From Dryococelus australis (Eukaryota > Arthropoda > Insecta > Phasmatodea > Phasmatidae): DNA of 64,000 nt. Shown in pieces: positions 1 through 11,520 of this stretch (position 1 is the stretch's first letter; every line of letters starts with the position of its first letter). Location of the stretch: NCBI GenBank assembly GCA_029891345.1, contig CM056993.1, positions 227,610,424 through 227,674,423 of the forward strand. Direction: 5' to 3'. Below the pieces are notes generated by a model. The model was given only the letters and a program-made list of their open reading frames with translations, was not told the DNA's origin and did not search any database. The position numbers and the translations under genes are program-made.

Positions 1-59
1 CGTGTAAAGCGGATGTAGTTCACGTGACATGGTCTGTCACACTACTAATTCATATTTTG

Positions 60-446
60 CTAATAGGTTGTGTGCCTATTCGCGAAGCAGCAAATATAAA
101 AAAAATTTTATTGAAGAAAAAATGGGAAACTACAATTTAAAAATCGCACAATTATTGATATCAAATACAGGGGCAGCTTCACATAGCAGACAGGAACTTG
201 TGTGATAAAGTAATATATTATATTAGTGGGATACAAATAATCAGAGAACTAAGAGACGACGACGAATTCTGGAGAGAAAATATGTCCCCCAAGCTGCGTA
301 TATTTTATACAGAATGCTTGTTACCAGAATTGGCAGACAGTCGAATAAGCATAGGAATGCTTGTACGGGAGTCACCGTACATGCTAGAGGCACAAGAAAG
401 AGCCAAAGAAAAGAAACAAGTAGGAAATAAAAATGTTACATTGTAA
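60..446 (+). pseudogene. YqaJ-type viral recombinase / exonuclease domain, C-terminal fragment
   Basis: The stretch reads as the end of a YqaJ-like (lambda-exonuclease-type) nuclease domain. Just upstream of the first ATG (198) the frame gives YQIQGQLHI, then a conserved Cys, then RDDDEFWRENM and FYTECLLPELAD. This 'QxQGQLHI ... C ... D-x-FW ... FY-x-x-CLLPE' layout is the C-terminal half of the family as found in many arthropod genomes. The open part runs 198-446 and ends in a Lys-rich tail; in-frame stops lie upstream, so it is not an intact gene. The catalytic Asp/Glu-Lys part would lie further upstream, outside the window. In eukaryotes such domains are often carried by mobile or virus-derived DNA. 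Function is inferred from motifs only. Confidence 0.6.
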
Positions 447-2008
447 AACATTTGTATTAGGTCGTCTACTTAGAAATGTAATTAATACCATACCCTGAAA
501 AAGATTGGTATTTCTTTAAATAAAAATCATCTTAGTGATATGTTAAAATTATATTCTCCATAATTAATGTTTATGTAGGTAATGTCAAAATTAGAAATAT
601 GTATTTTGTAGTAAAATTAGTTAATGAACGATATAACTACATTGTTTGATATGTATGATTTCTAAATTGTGGGACCTGATATAAGGCATTTGCATGTATT
701 TCGTATGAAGCCATGAAATATGGCATTAAAATAAAGCATCTTCTATCTTATGGCATTACAAATAACAGGCAAGTATATTTCTTATAACATCAACAAAGTG
801 GGAAGAAAATTTTTCATCGCAGTAGTGATGAGAAGTGGTGTGTGGCTGGAAAGAGGAAAAAATTTACTTTGTTCACAACATTTTACAAATGATACACAAT
901 TGGCTAAACGATTTTGTTAGCTCTGCTCTGTTTAATTTCAAGCCCCACTGTGCAGCCTTCCGAACCAAAGGTAACAATTAACGTTGCCATGTACCTAATA
1001 GGCCTACCTAGAAGGCAGAAACAAACATAAATGAAAGCGGCACGAAAACATTTTTAGAAACATAAATATGTTTTTAGTATGTGAATTCTTTCTTCTAAGC
1101 TGTTATATACACACAGATACACCAACACACAGATACAAGCGCGCGCGCACGCACACACAGCAACACACACAATAAACAAAGTGATCTGATTTGCCACTAA
1201 TTTAAACATGCCTATTTTAACAAAACAGAGTCTGTCCGCCTCACTATTCACACAAGAAAATAGCACTGAAAGATTAGATAATTGTAATGGTTTGGTATTG
1301 AACTTGGTATCTGGAAGATTGGCACCTGACCACCTAACTACTCTTGAGCACTGTGAAGGTGAGTGACCAGCGAGGTAGGCAATACTTCACGAATAGATTT
1401 CGCGAAAGTGGTTCACCTGAGAGTGTTCCGACAAGACGACCTATTTTGTTCGTTACGATATGCTGATTGTTAAGTAATGACAACAAATCGCTTACAGCTT
1501 ACTGTTCATATATTTTGTGCTAAAACTGGGTGGCAACCCTTATTTTCATGACAACGGAGGATAATACTACCAACCCCAATTTCATAGGTGTAAGATCTCC
1601 GTTATACAATTAACCGATTTATTGCTAAATCGCCAGTAATTCCTGATATTTCTTACACGATTATTTCACAGGCATCGTTTATAGGGATGCGTAGCTTCAT
1701 TAATAATCGCATTAGGGAAAAAGTGGTTCTGACACTTTCGTCTTATTTTTTCATTAAGCATAACCTGCCGATGTTCGTCGGTGTTGTTCGGAAACAACGT
1801 TGTATATCAAACGTCTCGCTTATTTTTATTTGCTAATTTCAAGAAAAATAGTATCATAGAAAGTTTTGTATCGAATCGTAAATTATATTCTGAATTTCTT
1901 GGATTTTTAATTTGATACTTTATGTTTTGCCTTTATATAGAAAACTAGCAGCTCGGCATTTCTTCGCTCAGGTTTTATGGAGTTATTAAAATATATATCT
2001 ATATTCTT
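447..2008. other. AT-rich stretch without recognisable gene
   Basis: Only short ORFs occur in any frame. A CA/GC-rich simple repeat (about 1110-1172) explains the low-complexity minus ORF at 1054-1266. I see no domain, RNA gene or transposon end here. Confidence 0.6.
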
Positions 2009-2192
2009 GTGACTAACCGTGATTAACCGTGACTACTTACGACTACCCGTGACTACTTGCGACTACTCGTGACTACTTGCGACCAACCGTGACCAACTGC
2101 GATTACCCGTGACTAATTGCGACCACCCGTGACTACTTGCGATTACCCGTCACTACCTGCAACTACTTGCAACAACTTGCGACTACTTGCGA
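2009..2192. repeat. Minisatellite of ~9-10 bp CGTGACTAC / TTGCGACTAC units
   Basis: About 20 degenerate tandem units alternate between CGTGACTAC-like and TTGCGACTAC-like forms, giving an apparent ~19-bp dimer. The array begins after an AT-rich run near 2000 and ends at about 2192, some 30 bp before the inverted 38-bp satellite outpost. No coding potential. Confidence 0.85.
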
Positions 2193-2218
2193 ATTTGTAA
2201 TATTTAGATAATATTAAG

Positions 2219-2440
2219 ATCCACTCACCCAATGTGGCCCCACTTGATATATGTTTATCTACTGAGCCACTGTGGACCCACATGATATATTTCTATCAAC
2301 TGAGCCACTACGGCCCCACTTGATATATTTATATCCACTGAGCCATTGCGGCCTCACTTGGAATTGCTCTAGCCACTGAGCCACTGGGGCGCCCCTTGGC
2401 ATTACTCTACACACTGGGTCCCTGTTGCCCCACTTGATAC
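2219..2440 (-). repeat. Short inverted outpost of the 38-bp tRNA-like satellite
   Basis: Read on the minus strand, this has five to six degenerate copies of the unit that makes up the large array at 29-37 kb. GAGCCACT repeats every ~38-40 bp and CCCCACTTGATATAT matches the 'gatagaaatacatcaagtgg' monomer subtype. The order is the reverse complement of the large array. Divergence is higher than in the large array. Confidence 0.8.
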
Positions 2441-2451
2441 ATGCCTATGTA

Positions 2452-2752
2452 CATCTGGAAGAAAGTAGCTTTCTAACAGTGAAATAGTTATAAGAATCGT
2501 CCCTGTAGTTTTGGTAGAGCATGCTTAGAAAGCAGCCAAGTAGCTCATTTTTCTCCGACTTGGATAACAAATTTTATAATTTCTCAAGGACTTTTTTTTA
2601 TTTAACATAGCCTATGGCCATCTGGAAATATGTAGCTTTCTAATAGTGAAAGAATTATAAGTATCGGATGTGTAGTTTCCGAGATAACCCGAGACATATA
2701 AACAAATAAACATACTCACATTACCTCTTTATAATATTAGTATAGATGTTAA
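2452..2752 (-). repeat. Dispersed-repeat tail with an internal ~46-bp direct repeat
   Basis: A ~46-bp segment starting CATCTGGAA at 2452 (ending about 2497) recurs at 2620 (to about 2665), both containing GTAGCTTTCTAA and ATTATAAG/GTTATAAG. The block ends in a motif of the form TTTATAATATTAGTATAGAT at about 2728-2748, a terminus commonly seen on insect interspersed repeats. On the minus strand it leads directly into the inverted satellite outpost, so the two may belong to one repeat unit. Confidence 0.5.
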
Positions 2753-3339
2753 GAAATGGCGTACAGCAAAACAGCTGTATTGCATTCCTAACAGATGAAT
2801 GTCGATGTATTCCAACTAAAACCTTACAAAATACTAAACGTGAAATACTTCCAAACCCATTGGAACATTGCCTCACTCGCTGATATAACCAATATGTGTA
2901 GCAATGTAATAAATTTCGGTTATAAATTTGGTAATTTCGCTGGAGGAAATGGGATTACCGCGAGAAAACGCCCAAACAACGGCAAATTCCGCCAGGTATT
3001 CCACTTGCGGAAATCCGGCATGCACTTGGATCGCCCTGGTGGAAGGCAAGCTATCTAACTAATACATTATTTGTCTCCACAAACGAAAAGTTAACGAATT
3101 AACTCACGAGTTATGAAACTGTTGTAAAGCAAAATTACTTTTTTCCCGAATATATATTAAAATCTATATTATTTAAAAGTGGTAAATTGTATATATTCAT
3201 AATTAAATATTTTTCTATAAAATCTTAGATTATTTATTAATTAATTTCGACGTTATTTATACAGGCGAAGTTACGGCTTCAATGCCTTCGCTTACACTTA
3301 ACCAGGTATAACACAGTGTGCGTGTACGTAAACATAAAG
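2753..3339. other. No recognisable feature
   Basis: One plus ORF at 2795-3058 (87 codons) has no motif I recognise and no supporting context. The rest is AT-rich. Confidence 0.5.
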
Positions 3340-5745
3340 AACAAGAAAAATACTTACATTAACAAGAGGCGAAACAGAAATATGATAGCTCAAAAAGTAG
3401 TAAATGTGAAAATGATCAGTGGTTTCATATTATGTACATTTCTTGAGCAGGACTAGAGACAGGCAATGTTTAAAGAAACTAAAATTAAAATAACACAATA
3501 ATTCTGATCTACAAAAACACAAAATTTGTTTCGTAATCCGCATTACCAATCATAAATATAAATGTGCTTAACCTATAAAGTACCTGAGAATAAAACCACA
3601 TATTGAAGCTTAGCTCATTAAAATAAATAAACATATCTATAATAATAACTTACATATAATGAAAATTGAATGCAGCATCACATTAAAATTAATTGACGAA
3701 TGGACAGCAATAATTTAAACATTGATCAAAGTGAATGTATAAATCAAAAGGTGTAGGTAAAGAACACAAATAGATAAGAAGAAGAAATATTTGAAATACT
3801 ATGGAATAATGATGCGTGTGTGTGGTATAATTGACGCATATTCATAATGTACTTAGCAGCACTGCTCTTAAAAGTTGTTTGGTGTTGTAGATTTCCTCAC
3901 TTCTACCGGTAAATTATTCCATGCTCGTGCCACAGAGGCGGTGAAAGAATTTGCATATACCTGGGTTTTGTGAGCTGGAATATTTAACAGAGACGTATTT
4001 TTAGCACGCGTGTTAATAGTGTGGTCATCCCCCAAGGTTTTCAGCCGAGTACGTAAGTATTCTAGCTTTGTAATATACATAAACATTGTGTCTTCGCAGT
4101 ATTCAATTTTAACTTATTTCTGCTGCACCAAATGTGTACCGATTCAAGGTCATTATATATGTCCTTAATTAAAGAGCTGATTAGTTTCGGAGAAAGCAGA
4201 TGAATACAACAGGAGATCATCTGCGTATAAATGATGACTTTTTTTTATCACCGATAATATGTCATTAATAAATAAGGAAAAAGTAAGCGACCCAAGCACA
4301 CTACCCTGAGGAACGCCTACGTGCATAGGTTGCCATGTCGACTTTTTACCATCAATGACTACACATTGATGACGACCTTGAAGATACGAAGTCATCCACT
4401 GTAATACGTTATCTGAGAAATGAAAATATAGTTTATGTTTCTGCAGAATAATGTCATGATTTACTATATTAAAAGCTTTACTGAAATCTATTAAAACCAG
4501 TATAGTTACATGACTTCTATCTATGGCCATTCTGATAGAGTCTGCGATATCTATAAGAGCAGTGCAGGTGCTATGTCCTGTACGGAATCCGGATTGGTAA
4601 CTGTCGAATAATTTGTTGTCGTTCACATATTTATACACTTGTTGATGTACTAGGAATTCTAATGCTTTCGACAATGCTGGTAAAATACTATTAGGCCGAA
4701 AATCGTGTAAGACAGACGCACTGGTGCGCTTAGCAAGTGGTTTCACAGTGGCATATTTCCAAGAAGTGAGAAAGAAACTAGCTGGCAGCGAGTCGTTGAA
4801 AATATGAGTAATGACAGTTAATAAAATGTGTATTATTTTATGAATGAAACGAATACTAACACAGTGCCATCCTTCTGATTTAGAGTTTATGCACATTATT
4901 GATCTTTAAGTTTCCTTTGGAGATACACGTCGAAAATAGAATAAGCTGCTTGTGGATTCAGTCCATACTTCATGATGATTTATATCAGCAGTGTCCGTTA
5001 TATCCCCTACAATCTGTTTACAACATGAAGATTTACCTATTTACCTATCCCTAAGTTACGTAGCCTTTTCCAAAAATCACCAGAGGTTCGGCATGAACCA
5101 AATGAGTCGAGTGAGAAGAGCAATTCAGCACGCCTTACCAACTGTGTGCATTTGTTGCGCAGCATCCTGTACTTTCGAAACTGTCAGCTGCAGGGACATT
5201 GGTTCTTATGTCCCGTTTATATATGGAATAGGCATTGTCACGCTTTCTCATCAGCTGAACAAAATCATTCGTCAGCCACGGAGCAGGTGGTATTGTTACC
5301 CGTCTAGTTGTAAGTGGCACCGTCCTGTTGTACAAATCTCTGATCATCTGACTTAAACGGGAAATTTTCTCGTCCAGAGAATCAATCACTTTTATTTCAT
5401 GCCATGGCATCAGTATTCAACTTGTCAGTATCGATATTTTAGAAATCTTTATAAGTAATTATTTTGGGTTTAAATTTAAAAGCACGCAGTTTGTATGAAA
5501 GGAATATAAGATCATGAAATGAAATACCTGGAACAGCAGTTTGCCCGTGCGTCAGAATAAGTTTGGATTTAGACGTGTCAATCCAGGTTGTGTGGTGAGT
5601 AGCGCCAAGTGGGCAAACTGTAATATTCATACATGACAAGGTAGTTAGTAGCTTATTGGCTTCATTTGTGTTAGACAGAGGGTTTATATTGAAGTCTCGC
5701 ATAATAATGCAGTTCTCGTAACACGCAATGAAATTTGCCAACGCT
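3340..5745 (-). mobile_element. CR1/Jockey-superfamily LINE, 5'-truncated (ORF2 region)
   Basis: A minus-strand non-LTR retrotransposon spans the end of an endonuclease domain (near 5741), the reverse transcriptase, and a conserved post-RT segment ending near 3868, followed by ~500 bp of AT-rich 3' sequence. The endonuclease N-terminus is absent: homology stops abruptly near 5745, where unrelated sequence begins. The 3' boundary is estimated, since I could not fix a target-site duplication. Confidence 0.75.
3868..5741 (-). pseudogene. LINE ORF2: endonuclease remnant and reverse transcriptase
   Basis: Fragments lie in successive frames on the minus strand. 5439-5741 is the C-terminal part of an apurinic-like endonuclease, whose usual GDFN motif reads RDFN. 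5135-5410 is the linker, with APWLTNDF. 4165-4896 is the RT: LIDFSKAFNIVNH (motif A), GVPQGSVLGSLTFSLFINDI (motif B), and YADDLLLY (motif C with the catalytic aspartates). 3868-4086 is the post-RT segment with SFTASVARAWNNLPVEVR. Three or more frameshifts make it dead. RT motifs place it in the CR1/Jockey superfamily; I would not go further. Confidence 0.85.
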
Positions 5746-5824
5746 TGTAAACAGTGAGGATAGGGAGAAAGAGTGTTGCTAACACACGTCTGAGGGTCAG
5801 CTGTGGGAGAGGGACACCGCGGGT
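5746..5824. other. Spacer between LINE truncation point and next repeat block
   Basis: Unassigned sequence of 79 bp. It may be flank of the following block or unrecognised LINE sequence. Confidence 0.3.
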
Positions 5825-7915
5825 GCCAGGGCGTTTATTCTGAGTTTCTGGGCAAATATATCGGCAGATCTCGACGTCGATCTCGACAGTCAGCTTCCTG
5901 TCGATCGAGACAAGCCATTTGAAACGATCGGGAGCAAAATGTGCCCAAATAGCTATTCTAAGCACACTATCGGTTCGAGGCCTCCCTACCTCGGCAATCC
6001 TCGTGTTTTACCGACCACCCCACCACAACTCGCTTCCCATACCTGCTGGTGTTCAGGCAGGCAACGTGACGAATGCAAACACACGCTGTGCCTACAATAA
6101 TGTATGAGTAAAGTAAAGCTATTCTTATAAACTGTGCGTTTTAAGTGGCTAGTTAACACATAAAAGTGTGCATATATAAATCCATTATTTGTCAATTGTC
6201 TTATTTAAAACAAAATACTATTTCATTTATTAAAACGTAACGTGGGATATTTAGAGTGAAATTTCTCGACATGGCTGCAATCTCATCGTAGACGCTTGGC
6301 GAGGAAAATGGCGACACGGTCAAGGGTTGTTTGTTATACACACAGGTTGGCTGTTGAAAATATTACTCGTTTTAAAGGAACATAATGTTTCAAGTATAGA
6401 AACGACTGTTGAAAGATGAGATAATTCGTTACATAGTGTTCCCTCTTCCATCTAACAGTCCTTTTAAATAACGTTAACTGTGGTGTATGTAACGAAATGT
6501 ATAAAGACGATACGTAAAAGGTCATTTAAAAAATACAACTGTAAAGTTAGCTTAGAAAATTACGTTAGGCCTAAACAACAAATCTTATACAATACAGTGT
6601 GTAATTGATGTATTGTAGGAATGCGGGAATTCCCATTACTAGTGAAGTGACGTGCGTCGCACACAAAGACTGAACCCTGTATAACTATTAATTTAATTGG
6701 TTGTATCATCGCACGTAGGTATGAGGTGATTTGGAGGGGGGGGGGGGGACGGTGGCTTTAGTTTATAACGTCTTTCATGGGACATTATTTTGATGCCCTT
6801 ACGAGTGTGTGGCATTTTTGAGTTGCATATTGTTTCGATGGAGCAGTGGTAAATTTTGCTCGTATGGAAATAACGTTTACATTATTGTAACTTTAATGAA
6901 AAACAAAACGCTATACACATGTCGCTGTTCGTATTCATACAGATGCAGCAGTACACACACACACACACACACAATTCAAAGTTAACCTTACACTCGTTGC
7001 ATTTACGAAATAGAAAAATAAATATTATTCACGCACTACAAAAGTGTGGAAAGTGTGGCTCACTCAGGCCACGTGCATTGCAATAATTATAGAAATGTTT
7101 TACAAATACTTAATTTCCATAACACGCAAACTTACTGTTTGTAAACAGCGCAACCTCTTGAACACGTGTTTCTCTAGGTTAATTCTTGCATGTGTACTTC
7201 ACTAACATCGCGTTTGTTCGTCGCTAGCGTTAAATAAATGATTTGCATAATTATTCAGTAAAATCAACACTGTGCACGTTTCCTGAAACTAACGAACTTA
7301 ACTACGCAAATTATATTCGTCAATTCATTGCAGACGGCGTGTAAGAAAAAGAACTAGCAGTTTTACGAAGCGGTATACACGTGCCGATTACTATTACACA
7401 TTTCACTCAAGAAAATGCACCACGACCAACTATGCTTGAAGAAAGCAAACACACAAATAATTAACTACCGACTCATTATTCCGACAACACCAACACGTTG
7501 CTCGTATAAACACATAACCTCTCTGCCATTGCTACACTACATAATTAACTCACAATACAGAAATATAACTTTAGACTCCCGAACATGTGTGGCTACAATA
7601 AGACGCATATAATAATGTTCCGCATAATTATAACCTTTGTATGTTATGTATTATGTTTAAGAAGTACGAAACCATAAGATATGCAATAAATACAGCCACC
7701 ACGCTTCTCACCCGCCATGTTGAATTTCCACTTCCCAATCGGGACGCGGCATTCGACAACATATAGCTGTCGAGTACTCTCGATCGTTTTCTCATAAGAA
7801 TCGAGAAGTCATCTTTAACTTAGAATACCATAACCCAAAAATATGATGTAAATAGTTATTTCACGTTCGGGAGCTCCATTTCGACGAACTTAGAATAAAC
7901 GCCCAGGACTCGACA
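5825..7915. mobile_element. Candidate ~2.1 kb transposon with short inverted ends
   Basis: The left end (about 5826-5849) reads GGGCGTTTATTCTGAGTTT. The right end (about 7892-7913) reads, on the opposite strand, GGGCGTTTATTCTAAGTT. Both point inward, as terminal inverted repeats would. The interior is AT-rich, contains a (CA)n tract and carries no recognisable transposase, so it would be non-autonomous. A target duplication is not evident. The internal part 6720-7740 resembles 10786-11520. It lies between a LINE ORF1 and a LINE ORF2 on the same strand. Confidence 0.4.
6953..6973. repeat. (CA)n microsatellite
   Basis: Uninterrupted CA dinucleotide run of about 21 bases. Confidence 0.95.
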
Positions 7916-8378
7916 ACACTACATCACCTTTAGGAGGGCTGCCCATTACAGAAAATTGAAAAACTGACTAACTCACCTACTTTGTTGCCTACGATTCCAC
8001 AGATCATACACCTAGAAGCCATATCTATACAAATGCACATAATACACACACACAGTATGAATCAACACAGGATACTATTAGACATAGTTATTTAAATAAT
8101 GACTTATCAGTAGCTTAAAGAATAAATCCCTATTGGTGGCTAAATAAAGATGCACACTGAAATAGGAAATTAGCATCGTAACGGAGCGACTACAAAAAAA
8201 AAATTAAAAATAAACAAAAAAATTATAAGTTCAGTTATTTGTTAGTAGCTTAATTATTAATAGAAAGTAAAAGTAAAATGTAAAGAACATGTAGATTCTA
8301 ATAACGAGCAATCAGTCTACTTCACTTTGGCGTCCTAAGTTCTTCTGACCTAGAAATTTGGAAACGGCGTACGCCACT
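7916..8378. other. AT-rich stretch; 5' part unassigned, 3' part probably end of LINE ORF1 unit
   Basis: No domain is visible. On the minus strand this follows the ORF1 reading frame and may be the ORF1-ORF2 spacer of the same LINE. Confidence 0.35.
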
Positions 8379-9454
8379 TTAAACAACAATTCCACCATCT
8401 GCAGTCCACACGTTGTGCAGGCCATACTTCGCAATGGCGGCATTCAGCAGTGCAAGGCCTTCCATCATAAGGTCCTCACGAATGGTCACACCAGTTTTTT
8501 GCGAAGACGAGTTTCGCGTGGAACACTTCATTACGCCTTCGATAAGAGTTGATTTCACAATTAATTGACGAGGTTTACCTTCTTTTTTAAGCGCCCATGC
8601 TGTGACTTCTATCGATGACACTCGTGTTGGCATGCGGTAGCTGCAGCTTGTTGTGCACCACATCGAGGACAAGTGCCCCGGAATCTTGTTTCCCGCTCTC
8701 TGAGATGCCGAACACATCGAGGACAAGTGCCCCGGAATCTTGTTTCCCAATCTCTGAGATGCCGAACACTTCGAGGACAACTGTGCCGGTATCTTGTTTC
8801 TCGCCCTTTGGGATGCCGAACACACCGAGGACAAGTGCCCCGGCATCTAGTTTCTCGCTCTGTGGGATGCCGAACACATCGAGGACAAGTGCCCCGGAAT
8901 CTTGTTTCCCGCTCTCTGAGATGCCGAACACTTCGAGGACAACTGTGCCGGCATCTTGTTTCTCGCCCTTTGGGATGCCGAAGACATCGAAGACAAGTGT
9001 GCCGGCATCTTGTTTCTCGGCCCCTGGGATGCCAAACACATCGAGGACAAGTGTCCTGTCATCTAGTTTCTCGCTCTCTGGGAAGCCGAACACATCGATG
9101 ACAAGTGCCCTGGTATCTTGTTTCTCGCTCTCCGGGATGCTGAACAAGCGCAGGTTGGATCGCTGCTGATATTGCTCAAGCTCGTCTTGTGCAAGGAAAT
9201 GCTCGCGCTTCGCTTCCCGTAGCGATTCTTCTATCTTCCGCAAGTCAAGTCTTCCCTGAGTTGGCTGTCTCCTCCAGGTTAAATGATACAGTTTCCTTAA
9301 GTTCACGAATGACTGCTTCTGAGACTGCAGCCGTGACGGCTTCCACAATAACACTTACTATGTGTTTGGAGCTAAGAAGCTTCTTGACCCGATCTTGCAC
9401 TAACTGCTCCAGTTGACTCATCTCCACCTGCTTCACAGTCATGACACACAAGTA
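8379..9454 (-). pseudogene. LINE ORF1p (L1-type transposase_22-like) with internal repeat expansion
   Basis: On the minus strand the 5' part (from about 9451) encodes a predicted helical/coiled segment (VEMSQLEQLVQDRVKKLL, later LRKIEESLREAKREHF). It shifts frame near 9350, then reads DELEQYQQRSNLRLFSIPE, the start of the L1-type ORF1p RRM. After the repeats it continues LQLPHANTSVIDRSH, shifts frame, and ends with IREDLMMEGLALLNAA and KYGLHNVWTADG, the C-terminal domain. This is the RNA-binding nucleocapsid-like ORF1 of a non-LTR retrotransposon. Two frameshifts break it. The middle is swollen by about eight extra 20-residue copies. Confidence 0.75.
8655..9150 (-). repeat. 60-bp tandem repeat inside LINE ORF1
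   Basis: About eight units of 60 bp encode on the minus strand a 20-residue repeat of pattern DVFGIP-x-x-EKQD-x-G-x-L-V-L. The unit length keeps the ORF1 frame open. Single-copy flanks on both sides belong to one RRM, so the array arose by duplicating part of that domain. The plus-strand ORFs here (8615-9169 and 8673-9101) are frame shadows. Confidence 0.9.
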
Positions 9455-10384
9455 GATACTAAATATCTTAACATTTCTGCGAAGATAATCGTTTCAAGCA
9501 ATTTTTCTCCTACTATTACGAAGTGCTTCACGTTCACAACAACCTGCTCAAGTTACAAGAATTTACGCCCTGTAATTCATCTGCTAGAGCCTTAAGACAG
9601 CAAGAGCGAAGTCCTGATCGACTCTTCACAATTCGCCATAGTGACATAAAATATAACGTTATGGAACACAAATAAACCAGGCCGACCAATAGTTCTATTT
9701 GAATTACAGTCTCTAATACCTTTGCAGTATACGCAGAATGGTATGTTGATAATAATATATTACCCATTCTGATAAAACAACTAAAATTACACATTTTAGC
9801 CAGTGTAGAGAATGTGAAAAAGAAATTAAAAACTTGCTGATTTATTATTTTAATGCGAGAGATCCATAGAGCAAACGTTTATAATGAATAATGATCAAAC
9901 GTAAATATCAATGTCAGACATCACACTACCTTTTTACTTTGTAGGCCATAAAATATATGCCATAAAATATCGTCGAATCAAATTGAATACAACATTTAGG
10001 CCTACTTAAATATTGTAAGTGTACCACAAATTAATATTACGTTTGTGAGGTGTACTGTAATTTCTTTAGCCTTCCTTATTAAAAATTATTTCTTATGACA
10101 CAGTTCAGGAAGGAAGCAAATACATGCCCAAAGGGTTCATAGGCAATATAGTCTCTTTTAAATAACTTCAATAAATTTTGACAGCTCTGGAAAAGATGTG
10201 CGGCCACGATGTATCCCTCCACCAAAGCTGTTCTGTTGGTGAAGAAACCGATCTTTGTAAACAAACTACGAAACTAATGGCAAGCATTGAAAGACTGACA
10301 AATTCTGTTCATTAATAAGGCTACTATAGCTGGTTGCCATTCGAACTATTTTATTTTTGTTATGATCACATAGTATACTAGTTA
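9455..10384. other. No recognisable gene
   Basis: AT-rich sequence with short ORFs only. The proximal part may be 5' sequence of the LINE whose ORF1 lies at 8379-9454. Confidence 0.4.
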
Positions 10385-10780
10385 AAGGCTGTTCACGATA
10401 AAGTGAGCACTTTTGAAATCAACCTTAGAAAAATGTCACTGTTTCGACCTTGGTATATTTTAACGGGTGCTCTGAGTGACATGCGCCCAATAAAGTTGGT
10501 AACGATGAATGGGAAGTAGTTTCGTAACTGTACTTCGAATAAAAAGTGTTACGTAACCATTTGCGATAACTTAAATTATCTCTTTCGCTTCCTGTTTTCT
10601 TAATACATCGAAATGTTTACTTCTCTAATAATTTTACTTTTTTCACTTGACCGACGCATGAATAAAGTAATGAGGCCCACGACAATGCTAAATGTACATA
10701 AAGCGAAGAATACACAACATGCATTTAAGTAGATCTTAAGCAGGGCTTTCAAACGTGCTCATTTTACCGTGAATAGCCTA
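10385..10780. mobile_element. MITE family copy 1 (TA target, ~396 bp)
   Basis: Terminal inverted repeats start (A)AGGCTGTTCACG and run through AAAGTGAGCACTTTTGAAA; the far end mirrors this with TTTCAAACGTGCTCATTTTA and CCGTGAATAGCCTA. TA dinucleotides flank both ends (10383-10384, 10781-10782), as expected of Tc1/mariner-type elements. There is no coding sequence. Four more copies lie in this window. Confidence 0.85.
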
Positions 10781-10785
10781 TAGGG

Positions 10786-11520
10786 TTCTGTTTTATTTTA
10801 TTGGTGGGGTGGGGTGGGGAACTATAGTTTTAAGTCTTTCGGAAGACATGCTTTTTTGTGGTTCTTCTTATAAGAGAGTGGCGCTTCAAACTTGCTTTGT
10901 TTTGATGATGCATTGGAAAATATTAGTTCGTACGGAAATAGCAATAAATTTACTATAACTCTTCATCGAAAGAACTAAATGCGATAAATGTGTCGCTGTT
11001 CGTACCAATGCGAGAAATGTCCGACCGATAAATATCATTGAATTTTTTATATAATGAACTACACTAAAAGGGCGCTTATTTAGGTCACGTGCATTAAAAA
11101 ACCTCCCGCAAGAACAAAACGTAATAAATACATCACTGTTGATACCGATGTGTGAAATGTACTTTCTAAACATGAACCAAATTTAACTTCTACGTAAAAA
11201 TCGTTAGAGTTTCAATCAAATAAAAGCCCAGATACATTTCAAATATTCTAACATCAGTTTAAGAAAACATTATTTACAAAATACACAAACTTACTGTTTA
11301 CTTCGTATTTCCTAAACACGTACCAAACTTTGGATGATTAATCACGTGTCGACTACTGATAAGAAATAATTTATTTGCTGACTTATGTAATTAACAAAAC
11401 ACTTGAACTATTTCTTGAAAGCAACAAATTCACACTTCAGAACGAAAATAAATTTTCGCTCGCGCTTCGCGATGGTCACAGAAAATGGCGGACCACAGCA
11501 CACAACAAACCATTTTACAA
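10786..11520 (+). repeat. Diverged dispersed repeat, related to 6720-7740
   Basis: Both segments show, in the same order, a G-run, a CGTATGGAAATA/CGTACGGAAATA motif and a TGTCGCTGTTCGTA motif, and both end near a cytosine/purine-rich 'atggcgg'-type stretch. Neither has coding capacity. Boundaries are approximate. Confidence 0.45.

Noticed and set aside
1054..1266. Cys/Val-rich minus ORF
   Set aside because: Produced by the CA/GC simple repeat at about 1110-1172.
8615..9169. Plus-strand Ser/Thr/Pro-rich repeat proteins (184 and 142 codons)
   Set aside because: They are antisense shadows of the 60-bp repeats. The flanking single-copy sequence is coding on the minus strand only.
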